A stretch of 64,000 nucleotides of DNA from positions 2,580,523-2,644,522 of the forward strand of contig NW_004624849.1 in the NCBI RefSeq assembly GCF_000247695.1, given 5' to 3'. The position numbers were made by a program, and so were the translations under genes. The stretch comes from Heterocephalus glaber. Taxonomy: Eukaryota; Chordata; Mammalia; Rodentia; Bathyergidae. Below are positions 30,195 to 41,712 of this stretch, piece after piece; position 1 is the first letter of the stretch; every line of letters starts with the position of its first letter. The notes under the pieces are model-generated. The model was not told the origin of the DNA. It worked only from the letters and a program-made list of their open reading frames with translations, and ran no database searches.

Positions 30195-33100
30195 GGGGCG
30201 TTGGAATAGGAGCCACAGAGAAGCTTAGCACAACAAATTGGTAGCTGAGTGGTGGAGGGTGAGGCTCTCCCACGGCAGAAGTGGAGAGGAGGGAGTGGGC
30301 AGCAGGGTTGGGGAACTGAACTGTTACCGGGTGTGAGGTGCCTGGCACATGTTATTTTCACTGCCATCCTATTTCCATGACTCATCAGCTTAGCAAACCC
30401 TGTCACCAAACAGGGTGGAATGGTCAGCCCTGGCCCTTGTTAAGTCATTCCCCATTCCAAACTGGTGGTCTCGGAACACACAGTTTTATCTCCAGGTGAA
30501 GACAGGTTGAGCTGATTGTGGCCATTTAGCTGCACTGAGAGGTGAGACCACGCAGGTCTGCAGCTTTAACAACACAACAGACTTGAAAGGTCCATGAAGA
30601 CTTCCTCCTAAAAGGCAGCTGTGTGAGGTGTGTTAGCTCCCTGCCCGGACTGTGAACAACACATCCTTAACATGGTAAATGATGAAAATGGATTTTTAAG
30701 GCCTGCGCTTCTCAAAGTTAGACAGGAATGAAAACACATTAAAAAATAATTTTGAAATATAAAAGTAATTCTGGTAATGTTTTGTCTCTTTAAAAAATCA
30801 GCCCTGAATGGTTGGGTTGTTTTCAAATAGCTGAGTTCCTGGCTATGCTCTTCTCAGCCTGTCTCTCACTCACATCCTTGTCTGGCTTTTTCTGTGGCTG
30901 TGGCTCTGGCCTCTGCATCCCTCTGGCTCTTGTCTCCCTTCCAGCCAGTGTGTGCAGCTGTGTGTTGTAGCTCTCTCTGTCTCTCTTTCTTTCCTGAATT
31001 GTTGTGTTTCTTTGAACAAGAGTATGTCACTCCTGTGCACTCTATTTTTCTGAGTTTTAATTTCTCCTTATTTCTAGTCACCTCTTTCTGACAGTGTCTT
31101 CCTCTCCCTCCCCTGCACCTCAAAGCCTCTCTCCAGTAACTGGCCACAGTATAGAACCCAAGTGCCTTTTTTATCCTGGTTGTATTTAACTAGAATTACT
31201 GGCTCCCCAGTCTTGATTTTGAAAAATAAATGCCTAAAACGTTTCCTATTCCTTGCTCCTCACAGTTACTGAATGAAGCTGCATTTTACTTTCGTCTTCC
31301 TCCATTGATTTTTCATTTGATGGGCCAAGACCTTGATAGAAAAAACACAAGTTTTCCACCCTCATTTTACAGTATTTCAGGTGGTTTGCAGGGCATCAGT
31401 TGTGGAACATAGCATGTATGGCAAGGGGACAGTGTGTGTGTGGGGGGGTGTGTGCATGTAGTGTACTGCCATGAGGCTCTGGGTTGAATGGGGCCAAGTG
31501 CTCCACCAGCATCAAATAGGGCTTTTCTTGGTGAATCTGATTTCACTGGAACCAAGACCTGGTTTGGGTTTTATATATGCAGCTCTGGAGGAACAGCTAT
31601 GGATTCCTAATTTATCTCTATAGATTCTTTCACCTTTACTTAATGCAGCCTGTAGTAGCTGGAGAGGGATGGAAAATGACTGAAGACAAGTCCTAGGGAG
31701 AAAATCTTTTACTTCTTGAAAAGAAAGATTTTCAGCAGGCTAGGAACATTAAAGTAGATCCAGGGCTCTTGGGAGCTTTGCAATTTTCTGTCTTTGATAT
31801 TCAGGAGGCATTGTAGCCTGGTGAGCAAGTCCAGTTTCCTGACCTCTTGCTGGAGCTGACTCTTAACCTTTTTGCTCTGGTCCCAAACCTGCCTCTTCTA
31901 GGCCCTCCAAGGGTCATTATCAATAAAATCATAAGACACGAAACATCAGGGATAGAAGGGACCAAATTGCCTCATCTGACAGAGGAGAAAATGAGTCTCA
32001 GAGGTAAAAACGATTTGCCAAAAGCCAAAAGCTAACTGGTGGCAGAAGTCCCCAGTTGAACACCCCCTACCCAGGCCTGTCTGCACATCTATTAAAGGTA
32101 ATTCGGCCAGGCCGGGATCCATGGGTTATATGCCCATCCCTGCTGTCAGCTCTAGTACATGGCTAGTCTGGCAGCATGCACGGGTCCACATGGCAGCCCT
32201 CAGGGACTATCCCAAAACACACATGACACCCACCCCCAGAGTATCTCAGACTCACCCCTGAGTGAAGGAGCAGAGGCTGCTGAAGCAAAAACACCAATGT
32301 CCACGTTGATCTCATCAATTTGATATCAATTATTTAAAGACTACTAGAAGCTAGGCCTTTGCTAGTATTTGGGGTACTGTGAAAAGTTTAGAGCCTTAGG
32401 AAATGAAGTGGGGGAGTGATAGAGGAGCAAAGAAGCAGTCCTCCTTCCTGGCTCAGCCTGAGAGGATGGTCCAGGATGGTCCAGGATGTTCCATCACTTC
32501 CTAGAGGAGGTGATATCACAAGAACTAATTGGCCTACTGAACAATTGGCCCTTTCCTCCATGAGCCCTCTGAGGAACATCATAGAAATGAGCATTTTGAT
32601 GCCTTAGGAATCCAGGTCAAAGCATTTGGCATTGGCATCTCAGCTCCTGTACTCACTTACCAGCTGGGTGACTATAGGCTTGTCACGTGACCTCCAGACT
32701 CTCTGGAGCTTAGCTTGAGTGTCAGTGACATGTGAGCTAGGAATGTATTTTTACCCAGAGCGCCAACACTGTGGGCCACTGCAGCCATTAGGAGTCTGTC
32801 TAAATCCCCTGATTGTGGATTGCAGCTGAAGTCAAAGCCATATCCTCCTCCTTGAGGATACAACAAAGAAGACAGGGCTCACAGTTGCCAGGCCTCAGTT
32901 TCCTCACTTGCAAAATAAGACTATTGGGCTTTTTTTTCTAAGGTCCCTCCCTACACTAATGCTCCATTCTGTAATTTTAAGCCATTAGTCAAGAAGCAGA
33001 GACTAAATCTTTGAATGGACCTTACTGTGGTTGGTGGGCACTGAGCATTGCCTGGCCTGGCCTGCCCTAGCCAAGGGCTCTGGCCAGCTGTACAAGACAG

Positions 33101-33579
33101 AGCCCAGGGCTTGTGTGACTTCTGATCCTACCTGCCTTCTGCCTGTCTCTCTGCCTCTCTGAGGTGCTGCCCATGGAAGCAAGGGCCCTTGCCCCATGCA
33201 TATGAAAACCAAAGTGCTGGAAATGATCTCCATCCTCAAAAGAAGGAGCCCAGAGAAAAAAAGTTGTGCTATCTTCCTCAAAAGAAAAACAGAGGCAGAT
33301 GGTTGGGAGAGTTTCCATGGTTAATTAAATATGCTTTAGTATCTAAGTTAATTGTGAAACGATTCCTACGGAGAGTGGGGGAGCTTGGCTTTGCATGGGG
33401 CAGGCTCAGGTGACAAGGTGGGAACTGCATGGGGAGACTCAGGCCCCTTCACTTCTCTCTCAGCATGAATAAAGAGTCTCTGGTCCAAGCCTTTAGGGGG
33501 CCTCATGACCAGCAAACGCTACTCACTCTCTTTCTGAGCATCCTTTGAGAGAGAGGTGGCACATGGCAGACTTGAGACT
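30192..33579. other. Unique DNA with MIR relics
   Basis: MIR-like cores near 31960-32040 (CTCATCTGACAGAGGAGAAA...GATTTGCCAAAAGCC), 32645-32700 (CACTTACCAGCTGGGTGACT) and 32885-32930 (CCTCAGTTTCCTCACTTGC). A G/T-rich run lies at 31431-31458 and a three-copy 10-bp repeat (GGTCCAGGAT) near 32463-32485. No supportable gene. Confidence 0.5.
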
Positions 33580-34050
33580 CCATCATTTCTCTTCTTAGAA
33601 TTTCTTCTGAGGAAATTATCAGAAACTCAGGCAAAGATTCCTGGACAAGAATCTTTACCACTGCATCATATAAGCATGGGAGATAGGGAGCTACTTGGAT
33701 GCCTGCAAATAGAGATTGGCTACACAAATTCTGGTGCGATGTAACTAGACAATGAAACACTAGGTAGTCACCAAAATGGTGTTTTTGATGATTAAATGGT
33801 GACATAGGGGAATGCTCTTGTTGTATAAAGTGAAAAAAAGGAGATGCAAAATTGTCGCTAAAGTACCAAGTAATTTTATAAATGGTTGTTCACAGAAAAA
33901 AGGTGGCACATTAAATGCTAATAATAGTTATTTCTGAGAAGTAAGATCCTGGGAAATTTTATTTCTATGTATCTCTTTATATTTTCTTAATTCTTTGCAC
34001 TGAGCATACATTATTTTTATAATCAGGAAAATAATAATTTTTAAAATGCA
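33580..34050 (+). mobile_element. Ancient L1 (L1ME-like) 3' end
   Basis: The order CACTGCATCATATAAG, GATTGGCTACACAAATTCTG, TAGTCACCAAAATGGTGTTT, GAATGCTCTTGTTGTATAAA, TAGTTATTTCTGAGAAGTAA and TGCACTGAGCATACATTATT is that of an old L1 3'UTR. Confidence 0.6.
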
Positions 34051-34590
34051 AGTACACCTTATAATGGGTTTCCAAGTGGATCTAAATAATTTTATCACAC
34101 CTTCTTAAAAGTAGGTGAGTTTTACTAAAGTCTGAGTTTCTATAATTCATGAAGGTGAGCAAGAGTTGATTGTCTAGAACTCTCCACATAAGGAAGCATT
34201 GCACGTGTCTAGTAGCTCTTCCACTGGGGAGTGTGACATACTCTGTCAGCCCTGACAACTGCACAGGAGTCAGGGATCAAGAAGGTTCCATTCATTCCTG
34301 CAGCTGCCTTATCTGAGCACTAAATGAGACCTTGAGGCTTAGCAAGGTTACAGGGACAGAGCTGAGCCCCCCACCCCACTCAGAGTGGCAGGAACCCTTG
34401 CTGTGTTGGGAAGCATTAGGCATGACAAAGTCAATTGTGGAATCCCAGATCTGCTCAGTACCATAGTACCAGACTCTTCTTGGTGTCTGGAACTTCCCTG
34501 GCATCTCTAGAATCATGTAGGGACAGTGGCAGCTAAGCTGACCTGTAGAAGGAATTGTCATACAGCCACTGACATGACAAGAGTAGAAGG
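34051..34590. other. Unique DNA; MIR trace
   Basis: No gene recognised. MIR-like GCACTAAATGAGACCTTGAG near 34318 and CCTTATAATGGG near 34060. Confidence 0.4.
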
Positions 34591-34593
34591 TGG

Positions 34594-34681
34594 AGGCCTG
34601 GGAATGTAGTACAGTGCTAGAACGCTTGCCTTGCATGCAGAAGGACCTGGGTTCACTCCCTAGTACCTTAAAAAAAAAGAG
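34594..34681 (+). mobile_element. ID-type SINE (older, tRNA-Ala-like)
   Basis: GGCCTGGGAATGTAGTACAG, AGAACGCTTGCCTTGCATGC, GGGTTCACTCCCTAGTACC, A-rich tail. It differs from the 'GATTTAGCTCAGTGGTTC' type. Confidence 0.85.
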
Positions 34682-34807
34682 TAGGAAATGGAAATAAATG
34701 TTTACATGATCCGAATACCATTTAAACATTGTAACAGTCACCATTTCCCTGTCAGTGTAGCAACCTCCATCACCCAAAACAACTCACATTCTATGATTTT
34801 ATGATTA

Positions 34808-34941
34808 AAATGTCAGGACTAGCTAGATGTGGTGGCACATGCCTACATGCCTGTACTTTCAGCCACTGGGGAGGCTGAGGCAGGAGGATCACAAGTTTGA
34901 AGCTAGTTTGGGCAACCTAATGAGACCCTCCCTCCAAAAAC

Positions 34942-34996
<55 letters not shown>

Positions 34997-35092
34997 AAAT
35001 TTTTGAAAGGTTGGGGGTGTAGTTCAGAGGTAGAGTGCTTGCCTAGCATTGTTGAGGCCCTGGGTTCAATCCCCACCACCAGCAGAAAAAAT
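34808..35092 (+). mobile_element. B1-dID composite SINE with (TAGA)n linker
   Basis: A B1 monomer (TAGATGTGGTGGCACATGCC...GAGGCTGAGGCAGGAGGATC...CTAATGAGACCCTCCC) is joined by a TAGA microsatellite (34942-34994) to an ID part (GGTTGGGGGTGTAGTTCAGA...GGGTTCAATCCCCACCACC). B1+ID composites are a described rodent SINE design. Confidence 0.85.
34942..34994. repeat. (TAGA)n microsatellite
   Basis: About 13 uninterrupted TAGA units forming the linker of the composite SINE. Confidence 0.97.
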
Positions 35093-36335
35093 ATTGCAGC
35101 CCATTACTAATAGAGGAAGAGGAAATTTTTGTTTTGTCTTTTGAAGTTCTATTGGAGATGACATCCCTGTCAAAGGGCCTCTCGGTTGCTTCTGAATTTG
35201 TGGCCATCCTGTCAACAGGCAAACACTCCCAGCACGGTTAGGGCTCTTGTGGTATTTCAGTGCCAGACATACTGCTCAGACACACGCCTCTTCCCCAGGT
35301 TCTAGAAGGTAGCCATCAAAGTCAGGAGAATGCCAAGACCAAGTAAACCCTGAGTGAAAGGAAAGTGGAGCCCTCCAGCTCCTGCTAACTACACCTCAGT
35401 CACAAAAGGAGACACAGAAATATGAAGTAGAGAAATAGAAACATTAGTGAGCATTACCAGCTGTAATGCAAGACATTAGCCAGGGAGAAAAAGGGAAGAA
35501 TGCAGGCCATACCAAGCAGACTGCCGGCAACTTCTTAAGCAGAGTGCTCTGTTAGAACTCACCAGAATTCTACTTAAAAAGTTCCCCTTTTAAGCTTCCA
35601 CTACAGAAAAGGAGAGCAATTTACTGAAAGTGCTTTCAAATCTTTCTCACCACAATGCCAGCACGACACAGACCTGGCCCTATCCACCCAAACTTTTCAA
35701 AACGATCTATTTTCCTGTAGAAGACCACTTTAATTCTATAATGGAATTTTTAAAAAATATGACTCACATATTGAATAGCTGCTTTATAGCCAGCTCTGTT
35801 GGAATGGGTCAGTTATTAAAGTGAAGAATGTCTCTCTTTTACTTCACAGTAACAAGTTATTCTTTCAGCAAGCAAATCATTGACATGAACCCAGAAAGAT
35901 GTCCCAGCTTCCATGGTCTTTGGCTTTTAAACCATCACCACCATCATAGGCTGGACTTAGACACTCCTAAATTGACTTTCCTTCACAAAATTTAGATGTT
36001 TTCATATCTGTTGACAAGTGTGTTGTGATGTGGTAAGGTGACACAAACCATCAGACAGTGGTCCCATTTTGGAAACATCGCCACTCCATTTGGGCTGTAC
36101 CATGACATGTTGGTCCAGTTGTTTGAATATGTTGTTGTGTTTATCCATGCAAAAAAATGGGAAAACAAAAAGTATATATATCAGTTATAAGAAACAAAAG
36201 TTCTCACAGACTTAATACAATTGAAACTAAAATGAAACTTGCCAGGATGCTAAAAGTGGCAAAACTTCAGCTTCACTTGTGTTCAATGCAGTCAAGTTGG
36301 GGCACTGAGTTCTCTTATGAAGGAAAGAAAACCAA
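35093..36335. other. Unique DNA; no gene supported
   Basis: No recognised repeat or coding family. The part from 36000 to 36330 (AT-rich with short A runs) could hold an unrecognised old element. Confidence 0.45.
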
Positions 36336-36337
36336 GT

Positions 36338-36483
36338 GGTATGGTAGTGGAGGCCTATAATCCCAGCACTCAGGAGGCTGAGACAGAAAGACCCCTACAA
36401 GTTCAAGGCCAACCTGGACTACATAGTGAGTTCAAGGCCACCCTAGAATATACAGCAAGACCCTGTCTCAAAAAAAAAAAAAT
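36338..36483 (+). mobile_element. B1 SINE
   Basis: TAGTGGAGGCCTATAATCCC, GCACTCAGGAGGCTGAGACA, GGACTACATAGTGAGTTCAA, CAGCAAGACCCTGTCTC and a poly(A) tail. Confidence 0.92.
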
Positions 36484-36688
36484 CAAGTCTTAGAAATAGA
36501 TCATCAGTGATTTGTTCTTACAGGCAAAATGTAATGAGTTGATCATTCTTTTAGTTCTCTGAATTCAGAACTCACTTTGGCACATGAAATAATAGTTGCT
36601 TTAGATATATTATGTCACTTGTGTTAACAATTGTATAAGAAATTTACACTAAATCACTATAATCATTCTCATCTTTAAAAAACTGCGG

Positions 36689-36780
36689 CACATGCCGGTG
36701 ATTTAGCTCAGTGGTTCTATCGCCTGCCTTGAAAGCACAAGGTCCCAAGTTTGATCCCCGGTACAAAAAAAACACAAAAC
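36689..36780 (+). mobile_element. ID SINE
   Basis: GCCGGTGATTTAGCTCAGTG, GTTCTATCGCCTGCC, AAGTTTGATCCCCGGTAC and an A-rich tail; short near-duplications CTGCGGCAC / CTGAGGCAC flank it. Confidence 0.9.
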
Positions 36781-38250
36781 CTGAGGCACAGAGAGGTCTC
36801 TCAGCCATATGCCTAGAATGTGGCAGATTCATCCCCACCCAGCTGGGGTCATCACTGATGTCCTTAACCAGTAGGCCACACTGCTTCTTGTCTAGCCTAA
36901 GGTCGTCATCCAGCTTTGATGCATCTGATGTTCTAGACATATACCAGGACATCCCCAAATATTCTTATTACACGGAAAAGATAACTAAATAAGGTAAAAT
37001 TTGTCAGGGAAAGAGCAATCCTTTGGGAAAGCTGCGCCTTTGCTGCTTGGCTTTCACAAGTGTGCTGTGGTCCACTCCCAGACCCCAGGTAGAAGAAGGA
37101 AAATCATCAAGACAGAAGTCATTTGTCATGTCTTTAGCCTGATTGTACTTCATGTTAGGAAGCCAAGTTCAGTTCTGGAAAACATACTAAAACTCCTACA
37201 CAAGGCCAAAGCCCCTGCATTTGAAAAAGCAGAAAAAACATCCCTAAGAAGGAGCTGCTCAGACACAGGATGCCTGCATGGGGTGGATGACGTCCCTGTC
37301 ATCAGGAACATGACCAGCGGCCTGGAGTGTGACTGTAATGCAAGGCAAAGCCTAGGTGCTGGGAAACTGGAGTCAACCTAGTGAAAGAAGAGGAGGAAAA
37401 GAAGGACGAAGAAGAGGGAGATGTACCTAGTGGCCATGCTGATCTCCACCCTTCCCAAAACAGGTTAAGCACTAACTTTCAAAGTGAAGCAATGAGCACT
37501 GTTCTAGGGTGATTTGGGGTGGATGCTAAGCCTTTAAACTTAGAAAGTGGATTTGCTTTGAGTACATAGCCTTGTGGGCTCAGCCTAGGTAGTCTGTTCC
37601 CAGTTAAACTCTTTTATGGGTCACAAATACATTTGAGAAACTGCAGAAACTTCAAGAAAAAAATGTATGTACACACGGAGCCATAGGTTTAACACATACA
37701 GTGTGGCCCAGAACCTGTGCCCAGGCACATCTAGGTTCCTCCCTACGGAATGTGAAGTACTGGGGATACCAGCTAAAAGGGCAGAACAATGTGGGTCACA
37801 TGATTTGTCCTCTGGTTCAAGGCCAGATCTGGAAGGGTATAAAAGGTCCCTTCCCCAGGTAGTGCCCATCAGAGCCCCTCACAAGCTGTTCTTATTCACA
37901 CTCACAGCATCTCTGCAAGAGGTGTGACATGGCAGATTCATTCCTCCTGTGGCCATTCAGGAAAGGGGAGAGCTGGATGCCTTCTCCATCTGTCCATCCT
38001 AGGACTGTCCTAGTTGCCTCCCCTACACCTTTTCTCAGACTGTTCAGAGACTCCTCCAAGCTGCCTGTCTTCTGCTTCTGGTGTGGGAGCCAGGTGGAGG
38101 GAGTAGGGGTGTTTGTAGGAGGGGTTCAGAACTGGGTGGCCCCGAGACCCCAATTCAAACCTCTTGGAGAAAAGAGCATGAAAGGCTTTGAATAGTGGAG
38201 TAAAGGGCCAGGGTCCTTGCAATGGGCACCAAGTTTTCTTCGGGAAGAAA
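36781..38250. other. Unique DNA; no gene supported
   Basis: A 126-codon frame at 37001-37381 has no recognisable domain; a decayed processed pseudogene cannot be excluded. Nothing else supportable. Confidence 0.4.
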
Positions 38251-38810
38251 GGGGCAGAGTGGGGGCTGCAGGAAGCTCTCCTCTCTGGTGGACACTTGCA
38301 GGTCTTCTAGTATGGAGTTATGGAAGCTGTAGCTGAGCCATTGAGTGTGAGCTTTGGGGAGGGCTTCGAGGTGGACCTACAGAAGCTGCAGTTGAGAGAC
38401 ACGGCAGAATGGTTCCCTGAGTGGGCTCTGGCCTGGTCTACAGAAGGAGGTGTGGAAGAAGGGCTTCAGAGGCCCAGGGGGATGCCCCAATCCCAGGAGG
38501 AGAACAGGGACTTCCGGCAGCTTGTCAGCAGCCAGCTCCCCCAAACTGCTCTAGATCCTTATCTCCAGCCCGGCACCCCTGAACTGCCTCTCCCAGGAAA
38601 GATACCCCCCAACCCTGGGCTGTGTTGCACCCATAGCCACTGTTCCCCATCAGGCCCTTGGAGTGGTGAGAGCCTCACACCTGAGACTCCAGGTAACAGA
38701 ACAGTGTCAGAGTACATCACCTTAAGCACATGTGTCTTGAATAGGTGTCAGCTCTTGGCAGTGGCATGGGGGGAGGTGGAGCCAGGGTGGAGGGAAAAAG
38801 AGGAATGAGG
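38251..38810. other. Unique DNA with an unexplained 162-codon frame
   Basis: The plus-strand frame 38320-38808 has no recognised motif. Inside it CCAGGTAACAG near 38689 looks like a splice donor, so the first part could be exon-like. Coding status is unproven and it is not called as a gene. Confidence 0.25.
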
Positions 38811-41222
38811 CCAAGGATGGGGGCAATGATGGTGTAATTATAAACAGGCCTGGGTCTGTGTCTGCGTGGGAATCAGAGGCAATGGTGCCGGAAGCCAGTG
38901 CAAGTTTGCACAGAGGTTACCAAAGCCAGGCTGGCACATCTGCATCCTTAGTTCACTAGGTCTTCAGCAGACAGCTATCCTTGCAGGTACCACATGGGGC
39001 CAAACTATGAGGCAGTGTTCACACATCGAGCATCACCAGGTTCTGACTTGTGATTGATATGGATGGGGCCTGCTGAAGTTCCAGAAGATCTCAGAAGGGA
39101 AGGGGCCTGCCCAAGATCATCAAGATCCTCAAGGACACATGAAAGAGTAGGAACACAGGGACCAGGGCAGACAGACTGGGTTCAGAGCCTGGTTATTTCA
39201 TCAAGCAGTTCGGCAACATTGATCAAGTGATTTGACCTTGCTGAGCCCATTTTCCTGACATGTACAATAGGGGTCACACTAGCACTAATGGCAGAGGGAT
39301 GGGCTCTCACACAGGTGCTGCTCTTCGTCCTGACAAATGCCAGTTCCTTGTCTGCTGGAGGGGTTAGGTCTTTTGTGATTTCCCAGATCAGGATGGAAGG
39401 AAAACCTAGAAAAACCTGGAACGGCTATCTGAGCCCCCAAGTCCACAAAATTCATCTGAGTTCAGGGCCAACTGTTACAATTTTGGGCATAGCTAAGACG
39501 GAGCCAGTCAGGGTATTACACCTAAAATGGAGGAGAACCCTGGCACACTTTGGGGTATCTTTGTCAGCATTTCCCATCTTCCCTCAACATGGGAATCACC
39601 CAGGGCAGATTCCTGGGACCTGACTCTAACCTACTGCTTTCAAATTTTCAGGGCAGAGGGCAGTTGATATGGACAGTTAACAAATGCTCCAAGTAACTCA
39701 CCATCAGGGACATCTGGGAAACATTGTAGGCCTAAGGGGGAAGAGAATGAGCTGATTAGGAACCGCTGCTGTCCTCAGTTGCTGAATCTGTGAGAAGGGA
39801 AAAACTAGGATCACTCCTTACTGCCTAAAGGGTAGCCTGGTACAAATGGCTTCTTGGAGTTCTAATAGCTCTGGGCTGGAGCAGAGAAGTCAAAAAGAGT
39901 TCAGCAACTGAATTTTAGTTCCAATAAATTCCCACAGAGAATTTTGCTGGATTTTAGGTCCAATAAACTCCCTCCGGGAAAGAGATTGTAACTGAAGCAG
40001 ATGAATCAGGAAGACCCATCTTTCCCTTGAGTCTGAGACACATCTGAGCAGTTGGTGTCATGGGGCCCCCAGAGCCCCTGGGGCTCCCCACACATGCAGC
40101 AACTTCAGCAGGGGTGGATGTGTCAGCTGGGTTTGGCAGCTCGCCCAGCACTAGCCTGAGATGGCTCTGAATAGAAATAAAAGTCTGCCTTCTCACTCAG
40201 GAAGGTGGGCTCTCCTGCTCCCCTGTGAGTCAGCCCCACACGTGCAAACCCAGAATATGCTGGGCAGAGATAGAGGGGAAGGAAAGGGAACCTGGACCAA
40301 GCTGCGGGGCAAACTGGCAAATCCAAGGGGTTTGTTGGCAGAGAGACTTGGGCTTAAATTCTGTCTCCACCACCCTCTGGCTGTAACATTGAGCAAGTTG
40401 CACAGCCTCCGTTTTTTCACCTGTAAAATGGGAACAATCCTGCTGTTGTGGGTGGTATGAAGAGAGGGGCACTCCACAGTGGCTCAGCTCTGGAGCCAGA
40501 CTTCCTGAGTTGACTCCTGGCCAGCTATTCACTACCTATGTGACCTTGTGGAGATCCTCTGAACTCCAGAAACCTCAGTCCTATATGTAAAATAGAGGTA
40601 ATAAAAATCTTGCCTCACAGGACTGCTGTGAGGACCCAATGAGCAGATTTACATAGAGCAATTAGAATTCTGGGAGGTGTATGGTAAATGCCTAAGTGTT
40701 CCCTGGATGAAGAGTGGCTTAGAGAGCCCTGGAGACTGCTCTTTGTCACCCTACAGCATTCATTCAATTCTGGAAGGTCGTTCACCTTCACTTGCCAAGG
40801 TTTCCAGCAAGCAGGTGTTGGATGCAGCTAGGGAGAAGGTGGGAGGGGCCTGGCTGTCCCTGAACATTGATGACAGGCCACTGCAGTAGGTGCTTCCAGG
40901 AGTAAGTCCGGTTGCTACTTGGTCACCTCCCTCCTCTCTCTCCAGCCTTGTGTCCATTCCACACCCCCATGTCACTGTGAACCACTCCTCCCTTTTGCTC
41001 CACTCTTACCAGAGATTGATTAGTTTGACAAACTTGAACTGAGCTCCTTTCTTATTGGGAAGCCTTGAAGAGTTCACAGGAAGACACCAGGATGCTGGGA
41101 GTTTGGGAGATGGGACAAAGGGAGAGGCCAATACTCAGGGCCCAGGGAATGCAGGGTGCCCACTTGGAGAAGCAGGTGGGGTTGTAGGCCAGGTGGTGAA
41201 CCAGCTCTAACCTTCCAGCGGC
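38811..41222. other. Unique DNA with several MIR relics
   Basis: MIR-like segments at about 39160-39290 (GTTCAGAGCCTGGTTATTTC...CATTTTCCTGACATGTACAA), 40340-40460 (TTGAGCAAGTTGCACAGCCT, CACCTGTAAAATGGGAACAA) and 40480-40660 (CTCTGGAGCCAGACTTCCTG, ATATGTAAAATAGAGGTAAT). No gene supported. Confidence 0.55.
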
Positions 41223-41224
41223 TG

Positions 41225-41345
41225 CAACACTCAGGGAACTGCTTCCCAGTGCTGCTGGCTGCACATTGGACTCATCAGCAGACTTTAAAAAGTACAGATG
41301 CCTGGCTTCCACTCAGAGCTCAAAGGAACTGGTCTGAGATATGGC
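41225..41345 (+). mobile_element. hAT (MER5A-like) relic
   Basis: GGCTGCACATTGGACTCATC, AGACTTTAAAAAGTACAGAT and GCCTGGCTTCCACTCAGAGC follow the MER5A order. Confidence 0.6.
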
Positions 41346-41405
41346 CTAGAGCTCTTCAAGCCAGGGCTGAGAGCTCGAGCCAGGGTTGAGAGACAGAGCT
41401 CTAGT

Positions 41406-41632
41406 ACAGTGGTTCTTAAAGTTCAGCTCATACAAAACTACCAGGAGGGCTTGCTAAAATACACAAATCACTGAGGGCTGGGGGTACAGCCCTAGCATGT
41501 TCAAAGCCCTGAGTTTGATCCACAGCACTGCACAAAAAAAGAAAAAAAGAAGAGAAAAACAGATAGTTTACAGTCTCCAACTGCAGTATCTAATTCAGTA
41601 GGTCTAGGAATTGGTCAAAAATTCCATTTCTG
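41406..41632 (+). mobile_element. hAT (MER20-like) relic interrupted by an ID
   Basis: CAGTGGTTCTTAAAGTTCAG and GAGGGCTTGCTAAAATACAC before, ATCTAATTCAGTAGGTCTAG after, an ID-type insert at about 41474-41562 (GGGCTGGGGGTACAG, GAGTTTGATCCACAGCACTG, A-rich tail). Confidence 0.65.
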
Positions 41633-41712
41633 GACCGGAGATTTAGATTTATTCAGGACCTTGCCCTTTCGAGGCAGGTGGCAGAATCACTGAGCTAAAT
41701 CCCTGGCCCTTT
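41633..41712 (-). mobile_element. ID SINE, antisense, 3'-altered
   Basis: GGACCTTGCCCTTTCGAGGC, AGAATCACTGAGCTAAATCC, CTGGCCC. The B-box end has decayed and the poly-T is missing. Confidence 0.75.

Noticed and set aside
37001..37381. 126-codon frame as a processed pseudogene
   Set aside because: I could not match it to any family and saw no tail or duplications.
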